Shown: positions 37,942 to 46,751, counted from the first letter of the stretch. The stretch is 64,000 nucleotides of DNA from an uncultured Clostridia bacterium (GCA_947625155.1 CANQNG010000003.1:86064-150063); one strand, 5' to 3'. Numbers and translations are program-made. Notes: generated by a model not told the origin, from the letters alone.

Positions 37942-37972
37942 AAAAGAACACCCGGCAGCGGGTGTTCTTTTT
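37942..37972. terminator. Bidirectional terminator
   Basis: 13-bp stem AAAAGAACACCCG/CGGGTGTTCTTTT, GCAG loop; serves DUF975 (+) and the U32 peptidase gene (-). Confidence 0.9.
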
Positions 37973-39209
37973 ATTGAATATCCCGGCTTTCCGTGTCCGC
38001 AGACGGGATACGGATGATACTGTGCGGCGGAAAGACTTCCGTACAGGCAAAGGAAAACGGCATCATCGCATTTCTGACAGCATCCACGCTTTCGCCGTCT
38101 GCATTGTACAGGGCTTCCGGCTTGAGGGTAACGGGCTTTTTGCCGGGGGCAAGGATCTCGATCGTATCCCCCGCAAAGAAGCGATTCCGCTGTGTGGCAT
38201 AGACCATGCCGTTTTCGCAGCGTTCCACAATACCTGCCACCTCACAGGCGCTGATGTAGCCGCTGGTCTCGTAATACTGACAGGCATTCGGATGCCCGAA
38301 GAAAAATCCCGTACAGTACCGCCTGTGGCTTACCTTGAATACTTCCTCCCGGATCCAGTCCGGCAGCCGGTAGCTGTCCGGGTGTGCCAGATACCAGTCC
38401 ATTGCCATTCGGTAGGCATTGGTGATGACCGAAACATAGTAGGCAGATTTTGCCCTGCCCTCGATCTTGAATGAGGTCACGCCCGCTTCTGCCAGCTTGT
38501 CAAGGTGGTCGATCATGCACATATCCCTTGCATTGAGGATATACGTCCCCTCCGGCGTTTCCTCGATCGGCATAGGGAGATGCGGGCGTTTTTCCTCGAC
38601 AAGGTGATACTTCCAGCGGCAGGGCTGCGCACAAGCGCCCCGGTTCGCATCCCTGTCCGTGAAATAGGCAGACAGCAGACACCGCCCCGAAAAGGACACG
38701 CACATAGCACCATGCACAAAGACCTCGATCTCCAGATCTTCCGGTGTCCGCTGCCGGATAGCGGCAATTTCTTCCAGAGACAGCTCCCGTGCCAGCACGA
38801 CACGCCTTGCGCCCATTTCATAGAGCGCATTGGCAGCCGCATAATTGACGATCCCGGTCTGTGTGGACATATGGATATGCAGCTGCGGCGCAAGTTTCCG
38901 CACGATCTGAAACACGCCAAGATCGGCAACAATGACGGCATCGACCCCTGCATTGACCGCCTCGGAGAGGAACTGCGGGAGCAGGTCTATTTCAGGATCA
39001 CGGGGCAGGGTGTTGAGTGTCAGATAGACTTTCACATGTCTGGCATGGGCAAGGGAAACGGCTTCGCAGAGGGCTTGTGCATCGAAATTCGGCGCACCTG
39101 CCCGCATCCCGAACATCGTCCCCCCTAAATAGACCGCATCTGCCCCGAAATCCAGCGCAGCGCAGAGCCGTTCCCTGTCCCCGGCAGGTGCAAGCACCTC
39201 CGGGCGCAT
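37971..39209 (-). CDS. U32-family peptidase / tRNA hydroxylation (TrhP-like) protein
   Basis: 412 residues. U32 signature in residues about 160-200 (EVFVHGAMCVSFSGRCLLSAYFTDRDANRGACAQPCRW) and TIM-barrel start (PEVLAPAGDRERLCAALDFGADAVYLGG). Close relatives (YrrN/YrrO, TrhP) are needed for 5-hydroxyuridine in tRNA; older work calls them collagenase-like proteases. Its ATG overlaps the mltG stop by one base (TAATG). Confidence 0.9.
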   Translation of the reverse strand: MRPEVLAPAGDRERLCAALDFGADAVYLGGTMFGMRAGAPNFDAQALCEAVSLAHARHVKVYLTLNTLPRDPEIDLLPQFLSEAVNAGVDAVIVADLGVFQIVRKLAPQLHIHMSTQTGIVNYAAANALYEMGARRVVLARELSLEEIAAIRQRTPEDLEIEVFVHGAMCVSFSGRCLLSAYFTDRDANRGACAQPCRWKYHLVEEKRPHLPMPIEETPEGTYILNARDMCMIDHLDKLAEAGVTSFKIEGRAKSAYYVSVITNAYRMAMDWYLAHPDSYRLPDWIREEVFKVSHRRYCTGFFFGHPNACQYYETSGYISACEVAGIVERCENGMVYATQRNRFFAGDTIEILAPGKKPVTLKPEALYNADGESVDAVRNAMMPFSFACTEVFPPHSIIRIPSADTESRDIQ

Positions 39210-40543
39210 TATTCAGCGCCCTCCTCAGCACCGGCGGCAGCATCTGCCTGCTGCTGCTGTACCATAGCGATATTGGCATTGTGTTCCTCCAGCGTTTCCG
39301 CAAAGTAGGTCACACCGGTCTCGATATTGGCGTAGAAGTAGTAATACGGCGTATCATCCGGATACAGCACCGCATCAATGGCAGCCCTGCCCGGGTTGCC
39401 GATCGCACCGGCAGGCAGCCCGGTACAGACATAAGTATCATAGGCATCATAGATCAGCTCGTCCGGCAGCTCGATATTGGGCTTGATGGTCTGCTCCACA
39501 TACTTGCTGGTCGGGTCGGACTGGAGCTGCGTGAAATCGTCAGAATGCAGACGGTTCCAGAATACCGAGGCGATCTTCGGCATTTCCGCATCATTGGCTG
39601 CTTCCGCCTGCACCATGGAGGCAAGCGTGATCACTTCATCGAGTGTGGTATCCAGTTCATCCATGCGTGCATAGTCCTCGTCTGTGATCTTGGAATTGAA
39701 GTTGACATAGATCTTGTTGCACACATCTTCCGGTTCCATTTCCTTATAGAAAGTATAGGTATCGGGGAACAGGTAGCCCTCCATGCGGTAGAATTTGAGC
39801 TTGCTGGTGGATGCCGGCAGATGCTCCTCAAATTCATAACCAAGTCCGCCGGCATTGAAAAAGTACAGGAATCTCGAAGCATCGCAGACCTCAGCCTCTT
39901 CGAGTTTCCGGGCTGCTTCATACAGTGTGCAGCCCTCCGGGAACATGACATCCACCACTTCCCGCTCTTCCACGGTCGCCGTCTGTCCGGTCAGCTCATT
40001 GATAATGGTCTCATACGCCATGGCGCTGCTGACCTCATGCTCACCGGCAACATAGCTCGCATCCGCCTTGCTCAGGCGGGAGAAGTAAACGAATGCCTGC
40101 GGGATGCGGATAATGCCCTGCTCGTGGAGGCTTTCCGCAATATCTTTTGTCGTTGCTCCCTCTGGAATATTGAATACCACGAGCGTCTGTGTGCCGTCAA
40201 TGCCCAGCATATCTTTTCCGACCTCAATGATGCCGACTGCGAGCGTGATCGAAATGACGAAGATCAGTGTCAGCATGATCAGTACGCCATAAATGCGGGC
40301 GCTTCTGTGTTTTCTGCGTTTTTTCGTCTTTTTCTTGCGGGAATAAGGCGGCTGTGTTCGCTGCCGGGGGGCAGAAGCATCCGCTTCCGCTCTGTGCTGT
40401 CCGGGCAGTTCCGACTCTTCCGGAACATCCGGCACTTCCGGCGGAGCAGGCACTTCTTCCGGTCCGTCCGGCTGAACAGGCTCGCCCTTGGATGCTTCCT
40501 GCAGAAGCTCATAATAGGAATTGTTTTCCTCAGATCTTGCCAT
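39209..40543 (-). CDS. mltG: Endolytic murein transglycosylase, MltG-like
   Basis: 444 residues. N-terminal 80 residues are disordered (Pro/Glu-rich, then a basic KKKTKKRRKHR patch), one membrane segment about 85-108, then an extracytoplasmic YceG/MltG domain: ITLASMVQAEA, ASVFWNRL, LQSDPT, GLPAGAIGNPGRAAIDAVL. MltG cuts nascent glycan strands. The usual VEKE at the active site reads VQAE; the second Glu is kept. Middle gene of the thyX operon. Confidence 0.93.
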   Translation of the reverse strand: MARSEENNSYYELLQEASKGEPVQPDGPEEVPAPPEVPDVPEESELPGQHRAEADASAPRQRTQPPYSRKKKTKKRRKHRSARIYGVLIMLTLIFVISITLAVGIIEVGKDMLGIDGTQTLVVFNIPEGATTKDIAESLHEQGIIRIPQAFVYFSRLSKADASYVAGEHEVSSAMAYETIINELTGQTATVEEREVVDVMFPEGCTLYEAARKLEEAEVCDASRFLYFFNAGGLGYEFEEHLPASTSKLKFYRMEGYLFPDTYTFYKEMEPEDVCNKIYVNFNSKITDEDYARMDELDTTLDEVITLASMVQAEAANDAEMPKIASVFWNRLHSDDFTQLQSDPTSKYVEQTIKPNIELPDELIYDAYDTYVCTGLPAGAIGNPGRAAIDAVLYPDDTPYYYFYANIETGVTYFAETLEEHNANIAMVQQQQADAAAGAEEGAE

Positions 40544-40555
40544 GCTTTACCTCCG

Positions 40556-41092
40556 TTATTCTTCCGTGATCACCGTATCTACACGGCAGTCATGTATTTC
40601 GCAGGGGATCGTTTCACGCAGCAGGCAGCGGTATGTCACCCCTGCTGTCCGCAGCCCCGTATGTGCTGCCAAAAAGCGGTCATAATATCCGCCGCCCCGT
40701 CCGAGGCGTTTTCCGTCCGGTGAAAATGCCATGCCCGGCACAAGACAAAGCGTATGCTCCGTCAGGACGGGGCTTTCCCTGCCGGGCGGTACGGGGATGC
40801 CAAATGTCCCTTTCACAAGTTCCCCGTGATACAGACAAAACTGCATGCTGCCGTCTTTGCCGCAGACCGGCAGTGCCGCAGGTATCCCCTGCGCTGCAAG
40901 CCATGTCAGGAACTGCCGGGTATCCGGTTCATCCCCGACCGCATAGTACAGCAGTACCGTATCTGCCGCCTGTACCCACGGATGCACTTTCAGCCGTGCC
41001 AAGAGCTTCGCATCGAGCTGCGCCTTTTCCGGTCGGAGCTGACGAAGCTGCTCCCGTATTGCCCGGCGGAGCGCCTGTTTGGCTTCTGTCAA
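40556..41092 (-). CDS. 5-formyltetrahydrofolate cyclo-ligase
   Basis: 178 residues from TTG 41092, decided by GGAG (41100-41103) 7 bases upstream; upstream ATGs lie inside the previous gene, and the start overlaps its TGA region. Motifs VLLYYAVGDEPDT, LVPGMAFSPDGKRLGRGGGYYDRFL (ATP/substrate loop) are typical of MTHFS. Salvages 5-formyl-THF to methenyl-THF using ATP. In the thyX operon, both enzymes act on folate one-carbon units. Confidence 0.93.
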   Translation of the reverse strand: MTEAKQALRRAIREQLRQLRPEKAQLDAKLLARLKVHPWVQAADTVLLYYAVGDEPDTRQFLTWLAAQGIPAALPVCGKDGSMQFCLYHGELVKGTFGIPVPPGRESPVLTEHTLCLVPGMAFSPDGKRLGRGGGYYDRFLAAHTGLRTAGVTYRCLLRETIPCEIHDCRVDTVITEE

Positions 41093-41093
41093 C

Positions 41094-41648
41094 TCAATGC
41101 TCCGGGTAGCAGATGGCATCTGCGAGTGCCTTGGCTTTTTCCGTGCCGACAAAGATCTCCGCTAATTTCAGCCCGAAAGGCACGGCAGCGCCGGCACCCT
41201 GTGCCGTGATGACCGTTCCGCTCTGTACCACAGAACGCTTGCTGATGGAAGCGCCAGCCAGTTCTCCCTCAAAACCGGGGTAGGCAATGGCTTCTTTTCC
41301 CTGCAGCAGCCCCTTGTGTCCGAGAATGGACGGTGCTGCACAGATAGCAGCGATATAGATGCCCCGTTCCACGCAAAAATCAATAGCTGTCTGCACAGCC
41401 GCTGATCTTTCAAGGTTGAGCGTGCCCGGCATACCGCCCGGCAGGACGATCATTTCCAGATCATTGCCTAAAACGATCTCACTGTCGGCAATATCAGCCT
41501 GCACAGTAATGCCATGTGAACCTGTCACGAGCTTGCCCTGTGTGCTGACTGCGACAGTCTGCACCTCTTTGCCGCTGCGCCGCAGCAGGTCAACAGGTGT
41601 CAGTGCTTCCACTTCCTCATATCCGTTTGCCAAAAATACATAGATCAT
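41094..41648 (-). CDS. DJ-1/PfpI-family protein
   Basis: 184 residues from ATG 41648 (AAGGAG upstream). DJ-1 type: FLANGYEEVEALTPVDLLRR, nucleophile elbow with Cys in IAAICAAPSILG, Glu in GYEE. Related YajL/YhbO proteins are implicated in chaperone or deglycase roles, which is debated. Overlaps the start of the cyclo-ligase gene. Confidence 0.92.
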   Translation of the reverse strand: MIYVFLANGYEEVEALTPVDLLRRSGKEVQTVAVSTQGKLVTGSHGITVQADIADSEIVLGNDLEMIVLPGGMPGTLNLERSAAVQTAIDFCVERGIYIAAICAAPSILGHKGLLQGKEAIAYPGFEGELAGASISKRSVVQSGTVITAQGAGAAVPFGLKLAEIFVGTEKAKALADAICYPEH

Positions 41649-41668
41649 AGTTAGTATCTCCTTTTTTA

Positions 41669-42445
41669 TCAAATGCATTCCTGCGCTTTCAGCGCAGCAT
41701 ATTCCTTGCGGACGGCTTCTGCCTGTCCACAGCTCATCTTTCCCTCCGGGCAGTTCCCGGCTATGCAGGAAGGTCCTGCCTTGGCGAAAAGTGCCGGTGC
41801 GACCGGATATACCTCCCGCAGCATTGCCTTTGCGAGTGCCCGTATCTCCCACTGTGCACGGTTACAGCAGCGGATGCGGAAGAAATGCAGCAACTCACGG
41901 GCGTTCATCGTCAGCACCATTTTGGTCTCTGCCGCATTCGGCAGCACAAAGCGGGCATCCTCGATCGCCTTTTTTTCAGCCTTTTTCTTAGCATCCTTTT
42001 CTGCCATGCCCTGTGCGGCATATTCTTTTTGATAGCGTTCTTCCAGCAGATCCGCCAGTTTCCGGTAGGCTTCCACGCATGCGCTGACCGTTTCGTCAAA
42101 GAGCGCAAGCGTTTCCGCCGAGGCAGCGATCTCCGGTGGTGTCACGTAGGAAAAATCATGCAGTTTCACATACCGCTGGCTCTGCACGGAAAAGCTTGCC
42201 AGCCGGTGTCTTGTGATCTGTGCCAGCAGAGAGCGGGACACCCCCTCCACCGCAAAGGTGAAGCTGGCATGCTCGATGGGGCTTTCATGTCCGATCGTGG
42301 AAAGCATTTTCACAAACTGTTCTGCCTTCTCCTCTGTCAGTCCGTCCATCAGCGCCATGGCTCCCGTATCGGAATAGCAGAGCTTTGCCGCTGCCGCAAC
42401 GACTTTTTCAGGCTGGGCAGTATGTGCGATCAATTGTACATTCAT
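41669..42445 (-). CDS. thyX: Flavin-dependent thymidylate synthase
   Basis: 258 residues from ATG 42445 (GGAGGAAACTGT upstream; an earlier ATG lacks an RBS). ThyX signature RHRLASFSVQSQRY, an allowed variant of RHRxxSxNxxSxRY, plus IEHASFTF and ALFAKAGPSC regions. Makes dTMP with FAD and methylene-THF. First gene of a folate/wall operon. Confidence 0.96.
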   Translation of the reverse strand: MNVQLIAHTAQPEKVVAAAAKLCYSDTGAMALMDGLTEEKAEQFVKMLSTIGHESPIEHASFTFAVEGVSRSLLAQITRHRLASFSVQSQRYVKLHDFSYVTPPEIAASAETLALFDETVSACVEAYRKLADLLEERYQKEYAAQGMAEKDAKKKAEKKAIEDARFVLPNAAETKMVLTMNARELLHFFRIRCCNRAQWEIRALAKAMLREVYPVAPALFAKAGPSCIAGNCPEGKMSCGQAEAVRKEYAALKAQECI

Positions 42446-42467
42446 ACAGTTTCCTCCATATATTTTC

Positions 42468-42496
42468 ATTATACCACAAATTCTTGATCAAGTCAA
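42468..42496 (-). promoter_or_regulatory. Promoter of the thyX operon
   Basis: Minus strand TTGACT (42491-42496), 17 bases, TATAAT (42468-42473) with TGG extended -10; very short leader. Confidence 0.8.
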
Positions 42497-42627
42497 TGCC
42501 AATATAGGAACAAATCTGTTTTTTTGTTCCAATGCCATGACCGGGGGCTTTTCCGCATTTGGCTCGATGTGCGCCATCCGATCGGAAGAGAGTTCACCAA
42601 GCAGCATAGTATTTTCGTTAAAAGCAC

Positions 42628-42659
42628 AAAAAAGGGCTGTCCAGATCGCTCGGACCGCC
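42628..42659 (-). terminator. Terminator of the antiporter gene
   Basis: Minus strand stem GGCGGTCC/GGACAGCC (one mismatch) then CTTTTTT at 42628-42634. Confidence 0.65.
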
Positions 42660-42721
42660 TTTCATGCTGCATATGAGCATTACATATACAAGCAAAATGT
42701 GATCCGGCAATGCCTCAGCAA

Positions 42722-43918
42722 TTATTCCTTTATCAAGAGTTTTTTACAACTCCTGTCAATTCCAATAGCCCCCAACGGAGCCGTGATCAATATGGCAAGC
42801 ACTGCCACCGACAGCACGATCTTTCCGCAGGGCAGACCAAGCGACAGCGGCACCGGACCGAAAGCTGCCTGCACAGTTGCTTTCGGGAGATAGGCTATCA
42901 CGCAAAAGATGCGCTCCTTTGCATGAAGCTCCGTACCGAGCAGGCACAGGCACACACCAACAGCTCGGAAAGCAAGAGCGATGAAGATCATCAGCACCGC
43001 CATACTGCCTGCCGATAAAGTATAGCGCACATCGACCGCCGCACCCACAAGCACGAACAGCATGACCTCGGCAGCTATCCACAATTTGCCGAATTTTTCG
43101 GATAGCCGAACGGAAATGCTTTTGTCTGCTTTCAGCTTGATGACACAAGCCATTGCCACAACGGCAAGCAGTCCGGATACGGCAACATAGGGCTTTGCAA
43201 GCGTTTCCATGCTCATCAGCAGGAAGGATGTGCCAAGCAGGATAATGACTTTCGTGCTGTTCCGGATGGTATTCTGATGCCGATAAGCCCCCTCAAATAC
43301 ATGATACAATGCAAAGCCAGTCACCGCACCGAGCAGAATACCCAGCACAATGGATATGGGAATATTCAGGAGATCCGTCATTTTTGCCGCACCGCCCTGC
43401 GCCATTGTCACGAATGTGGAGAACAGGACGATCACGAAAATATCATCGCAGGATGCACCGGCAAGGATCATCTGCGGGATGCTTTTTTGCGTGCCCCATT
43501 TTTCTTCGATCAGCTTCACCATGCGGGGCACGACCACCGCAGGAGATACGGCACTCAGCACCGCACCCATAACAGCGGCTTCGGTACGATCCACGCCGAG
43601 CAATAACGGCGCAAAAATGACATACCCGACAATTTCACAGCAGGCAGGAACAAAAGACATCATGACCGCAGGCCTGCCGACTTTTTTCAGGTCAGAAATA
43701 TTCAGCGACAGACCTGCTTTTATCAGTATGATGATCAGGGCGATCTGACGAAGTTCAGAAGATATGCCGAGTATGGAACTGTCAAGCAGGTCGAGAACGT
43801 AGGGGCTTATCACAATGCCAACGCCAAGCATACCGATGATACGGGGCAAGCCGATCTTTTCAAAAATTGCAGCAGCAGACAGCCCGACAAGAAAAATGAT
43901 CGCAAATGATAATAACAT
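42722..43918 (-). CDS. Cation/proton antiporter (CPA family), fluoride-riboswitch controlled
   Basis: 398 residues from ATG 43918 (AGGAGG upstream). About 12 membrane segments of the Na+/H+ exchanger fold; GLPRIIGMLGVGIVISPY near the start and an acidic pair in LAGASCDDIFVIVLF at the ion-binding helix. CPA antiporters are among the genes known to follow fluoride riboswitches, so a fluoride-tolerance role is likely, but which ion it moves is inferred. No crcB or CLC-F gene is in the window. Confidence 0.88.
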   Translation of the reverse strand: MLLSFAIIFLVGLSAAAIFEKIGLPRIIGMLGVGIVISPYVLDLLDSSILGISSELRQIALIIILIKAGLSLNISDLKKVGRPAVMMSFVPACCEIVGYVIFAPLLLGVDRTEAAVMGAVLSAVSPAVVVPRMVKLIEEKWGTQKSIPQMILAGASCDDIFVIVLFSTFVTMAQGGAAKMTDLLNIPISIVLGILLGAVTGFALYHVFEGAYRHQNTIRNSTKVIILLGTSFLLMSMETLAKPYVAVSGLLAVVAMACVIKLKADKSISVRLSEKFGKLWIAAEVMLFVLVGAAVDVRYTLSAGSMAVLMIFIALAFRAVGVCLCLLGTELHAKERIFCVIAYLPKATVQAAFGPVPLSLGLPCGKIVLSVAVLAILITAPLGAIGIDRSCKKLLIKE

Positions 43919-43939
43919 AGAAATTCCTCCTGACAAAAT

Positions 43940-44030
43940 AAAAAAGCCGACAACTATCGCGTAAGATCGCAGAAGTCATCAGCTTATCATAAGCGGTTTC
44001 GGTTTCCCGTGGGAGAACATCATTCCCGAT
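43940..44030 (-). ncRNA. Fluoride riboswitch (crcB motif) with terminator platform
   Basis: On the minus strand, the aptamer has the hallmark parts in order: GGGAATGATGTTCTCCC (44012-44028), AAACCGCTT (43991-43999), and AAGCTGATGACTTCTGC, with a GCTT/AAGC stem between. The 3' aptamer arm also pairs with a later segment (GCGATAGTTGTCGGC) to form a terminator hairpin ending in TTTTTT (43940-43946). Binding fluoride would stabilise the aptamer and let transcription reach the antiporter. The aptamer carries extra bases (about 44000-44011) after the first stem. Confidence 0.88.
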
Positions 44031-44047
44031 ATTTATTTTATATGATA

Positions 44048-44076
44048 ATTATAGCACGAAACGGTCTATATGTCAA
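44048..44076 (-). promoter_or_regulatory. Consensus promoter upstream of the fluoride riboswitch
   Basis: Minus strand TTGACA (44071-44076), 17 bases, TATAAT (44048-44053) with TGC extended -10. The riboswitch starts about 20 bases downstream. Confidence 0.85.
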
Positions 44077-44168
44077 TATGGTTTTTCTTAATTTTCAAAT
44101 GATAGTTTTGCGTTGTCAGTTGTCAATAGATATGACCCAAAAAGGGAAATTTCCGATACTGTCCCAAA

Positions 44169-44573
44169 TCAATTGAAATCAGGAAGATCCCTGTTCCAGA
44201 AAAAAATATTGATAAAAGAAGCAATGACAGTTTCATGGATCGTTTTATCTTTAGAAAAACAGATAGATCTCCTTGCAAGACGTTTGATCCTTGTTCTTAA
44301 AGTAAGGTGATCTCTTTCAATTTTCTGTGTATTTTTCTTTCCTATTTCAAGAATATCATGATTTATTCTTTTATCATATGCAAAATTATTATCCGAGTAC
44401 ACTTTTTGGATATTAAAAGGTTTCAGCAGTTCCAGAAGTTCATCCAGATATTTATGTTCCCGTGTTCCGAACGTAAAAGCTACAGGCGTATTGGTTGTGT
44501 GCTCGACTGCCCACCAAAGCCATATCTGATGCGCTTTATCATGATAAAAGCTCCACATTTCGTCCATTTCCAC
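44169..44573 (-). pseudogene. IS1 transposase catalytic part (InsB-like), out of frame with InsA
   Basis: 134 residues from the first ATG; the open frame runs upstream to about 44665. Motifs: MDEMWSF (first catalytic Asp), YSDNNFAYD (second), ERDHLTLRTRIKRLARRS (Glu and basic patch), typical of the IS1 DDE domain. It lies in the +1 frame relative to the upstream part. The join falls in two runs of six A (minus strand, 44663-44668 and 44656-44661): removing one A would give one continuous 250-residue transposase. Either broken by a one-base insertion or rescued by slippage. Confidence 0.75.
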
Positions 44574-44634
44574 AGCTTTAACTCCATAAATAGTTACTTC
44601 AGTCTCTTTTTCTCCAAGCTCTTTTAAAAGCTTT

Positions 44635-44925
44635 TCATTTACTCTTTTGGGAAAGTTTTTTGTTTTTTAAAAGTGATGTGACTGTATTAGGTGATATTTT
44701 TAAAACCCGTCCCGTATCTCTTGTTCCGCTTCCATTCATTATCATTTGAAATGCTGTTTCCTTTACGTGTGGTTTGCACGCATTATATGTATACTCAAGT
44801 ATAAATGTTTTTCTTTTGCACTCTGGGTCTTTACATAAGTATCTTTGCTTCCCTTTTGCGTTCCTTCCATATAAACTTATTTCTTCGCTTCCGCAATACG
44901 GACACTTTACTTTCACTTCTGCCAT
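44635..44925 (-). CDS. IS1 InsA-like protein (zinc finger and HTH)
   Basis: 96 residues. N-terminal zinc ribbon CPYCGSEEISLYG...YLCKDPECKRKTF, then helix-turn-helix (TGRVLKISPNTVTSLLKN). Binds IS ends in IS1 elements. Ends shortly after the A-runs; in intact relatives it continues into the catalytic part, by fusion or programmed frameshift. Confidence 0.75.
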   Translation of the reverse strand: MAEVKVKCPYCGSEEISLYGRNAKGKQRYLCKDPECKRKTFILEYTYNACKPHVKETAFQMIMNGSGTRDTGRVLKISPNTVTSLLKNKKLSQKSK

Positions 44926-45010
44926 TGCTTTTCTCCCCCTTTTTATTCTATTATACCACTTCTTTTTTCCTTCGTCAACTGGTTTGGGGCATTACCTGAA
45001 TTTCAATGAA

Positions 45011-45247
45011 ATGGAGTCCGTATATTATACAGTAACTGCCAAACGCTCACGATATGGCTGTATACGCCGTTTTGAGATCAGATCCCATATTAAGGACAGA
45101 GAAATGAAACTCAATGACTTGATCAAAACAAAGGATATTGAAAATTGTATACACGGGAAAGCCGATGAGCTGCAGCTGATGCAGTTATACAAATTCATTG
45201 AAACGATCTGTCCCGAAAGATCAAAGGGATCTGTGAAAACGAGTTGA
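45011..45247 (+). CDS. Hypothetical protein next to the IS, probably a remnant
   Basis: 78 residues (starts MESVYYTVTAKRSRYG). No RBS or promoter was seen; lies immediately right of the IS end at 44996, AT-richer than core genes. The KRSRYGCIRRF opening is basic. May be the tail of a gene cut by the insertion. No family recognised. Confidence 0.35.
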   Translation: MESVYYTVTAKRSRYGCIRRFEIRSHIKDREMKLNDLIKTKDIENCIHGKADELQLMQLYKFIETICPERSKGSVKTS

Positions 45248-45372
45248 GATCTTTTGAAGAATAAATATTTTTTTGTAGAACTGTTCTGTATTTTCTTGTG
45301 CTGGATCTATTTCTTAGCTCCTTGTTGGTGATGAAAGTTTTTGGAAAGGCTGTTTTCTTTTTGAAAATGTCA

Positions 45373-45401
45373 TTGACTTTGTCAGGACGATATGCTATAA
45401 T
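45373..45401 (+). promoter_or_regulatory. Promoter of the metallophosphoesterase gene
   Basis: TTGACT (45373-45378), 17 bases, TATAAT (45396-45401), TGC extended -10. Confidence 0.8.
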
Positions 45402-45427
45402 AGAAAAAAAGACCGGGAGGGATGAGC

Positions 45428-46132
45428 ATGGTCTATGTGACCGGCGACATGCACGGCGAATGGGCACGTTTCAAAAGCAGGGAAATGCGCCGCCTGAAAG
45501 CGGGCGATACCTTGCTTGTGTGCGGAGATTTCGGCTTTATCTGGAAAGGGACACGGAAAGAAAAGTCCGTTCTAAAAAAAATGGCAGAGCTGCCCTTTAC
45601 GATCGCCTTTGTGGACGGGTGTCATGAAAATTTTGACCTGCTTGTCCGCTACCCTGTCAAGAACTGGAACGGTGCGCCCGTCCATGCCATTGCCCCGAAC
45701 ATCGTCCACCTGATGCGGGGACAGGTCTACACGATCGAAAAACATACCTATTTCGCTTTCGGCGGCGGACACAGCGAGGATGAGGAATTCCGTACCGATC
45801 CCGGAAGCTGGTGGCAGGCAGAACGCCCTACCCCCTCGGAGATCCGGCTCGGTGTGCATAATCTTTCAGAACATGGCAATCATATCGACTATATCATCAC
45901 CCACGAACCGCCTGCTTCCCTGAAAGACTGCCTGCGGGTGGATGCCGCCGAACGGCTGGAAGTCAACACGTTCTTCGAGGACATGATCCGGGCATGTATC
46001 TACCGGAAGTGGTTCTTCGGGAAGTGCCATATCAACAAATATATCCCCGTCAAATTTTATGCGGTCTTTGACCGTGTGCTCCCTGTCACCGTCAAAAATA
46101 CCGATATGAAGCCGGAGATCAAAGAAATATAG
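45428..46132 (+). CDS. Metallophosphoesterase
   Basis: 234 residues from ATG 45428: GGGAGG sits 7 bases upstream, whereas ATG 45422 is too close. Calcineurin-like motifs: GDMHG, GDFGF, DGCHEN (GNHE variant), and ITHEP near the end. Two-metal phosphoesterase; substrate (nucleotide, protein or other) unknown. The GNHE Asn-His is replaced by Cys-His. Confidence 0.9.
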   Translation: MVYVTGDMHGEWARFKSREMRRLKAGDTLLVCGDFGFIWKGTRKEKSVLKKMAELPFTIAFVDGCHENFDLLVRYPVKNWNGAPVHAIAPNIVHLMRGQVYTIEKHTYFAFGGGHSEDEEFRTDPGSWWQAERPTPSEIRLGVHNLSEHGNHIDYIITHEPPASLKDCLRVDAAERLEVNTFFEDMIRACIYRKWFFGKCHINKYIPVKFYAVFDRVLPVTVKNTDMKPEIKEI

Positions 46133-46156
46133 GCAGATGCCGCAGCATCTGCCTTT
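46132..46156. terminator. Bidirectional terminator
   Basis: Stem GGCAGATGC/GCATCTGCC (46132-46140/46145-46153), CGCA loop, TTTG; between the convergent phosphoesterase and HD-domain genes. Confidence 0.75.
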
Positions 46157-46157
46157 G

Positions 46158-46709
46158 TTATCGATGTGGTCTCTGTCTGAAAATATCCGGCTGCGGCAGC
46201 AGGAATTCCAGCATAGCGCAATATTTATCCACGAACGTGATGACATAGCTCTCCGCAAATTTCGGGCGGGGATGAGTAACAGGCCACATGTGCTTTTCGA
46301 TGATGTCACGTTCCCGTTCGTTCATGGAAACAAGCTTTTCCGCAGCTTCCAGCGCTGCCATGGGGTGATAGTGGCTGTGCTTCAGGGACGGCTGTCTGCG
46401 GGAAAAGCCGGAAGTCTCATAGTGATACAGATCGTGCAGCAGCCCGGCTCTTGCAGCGGATGCGGCATCCAGCCGGAGCAGGCGGCACACCCGATAATTA
46501 TAATATGCCACATTCAGGCAATGCTGATAGCGGGTCGTGCGGATGTGATGCCGATATTCACCAAGCGCCTGCACCGGTTCGGAGGCGAGCAGATCGGAGA
46601 CCAGTGGGAAAAATTCCGTCTGGCAGATGTTCTTCCGGCTTCCGGTAACGTGTACCCATGTCCCCTCACGGATGCGGCGGGAGATCTCTTCTTTCTTCCG
46701 TGTAGTCAA
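46158..46709 (-). CDS. HD-domain phosphohydrolase
   Basis: 183 residues from TTG 46709: AAGGAG (46718-46723) is 8 bases upstream, while the nearby ATG reads ATG-GAT-TGA and stops at once. HD motif: His in RYQHCLNVAYY, HD in GLLHDLYHY, then HPMAALEAAEKLV and final Asp in ITFVDKYCA. Related to small HD proteins acting on nucleotides; substrate unknown. Confidence 0.88.
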   Translation of the reverse strand: MTTRKKEEISRRIREGTWVHVTGSRKNICQTEFFPLVSDLLASEPVQALGEYRHHIRTTRYQHCLNVAYYNYRVCRLLRLDAASAARAGLLHDLYHYETSGFSRRQPSLKHSHYHPMAALEAAEKLVSMNERERDIIEKHMWPVTHPRPKFAESYVITFVDKYCAMLEFLLPQPDIFRQRPHR

Positions 46710-46751
46710 TCCATCAGCTCCTTAAAAATTAGTTACAGAGTTGTTACTTTT

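Larger units (their letters stand above)
44155..44996 (-). mobile_element. IS1-family insertion sequence
   Basis: About 842 bp with imperfect terminal inverted repeats of 22 bases: 44155-44176 (GATACTGTCCCAAATC...) and 44975-44996 read in reverse (GGTAATGCCCCAAACC...), 17-18 matches. It encodes an InsA-like zinc-finger/HTH protein and an InsB-like DDE transposase. Local sequence is clearly more A+T-rich than its surroundings. No clear target duplication was found. Confidence 0.8.

Noticed and set aside
39017..40723. 568-residue plus ORF opposite mltG and U32
   Set aside because: Shadow; no recognisable domain.
42537..42893. Small plus ORF between thyX and the antiporter
   Set aside because: No RBS; overlaps the antiporter terminator and coding end.
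44140..45010. Target-site duplication of the IS
   Set aside because: Flanks share only loose AAATTTC-like similarity, not a clear 8-9 base repeat.
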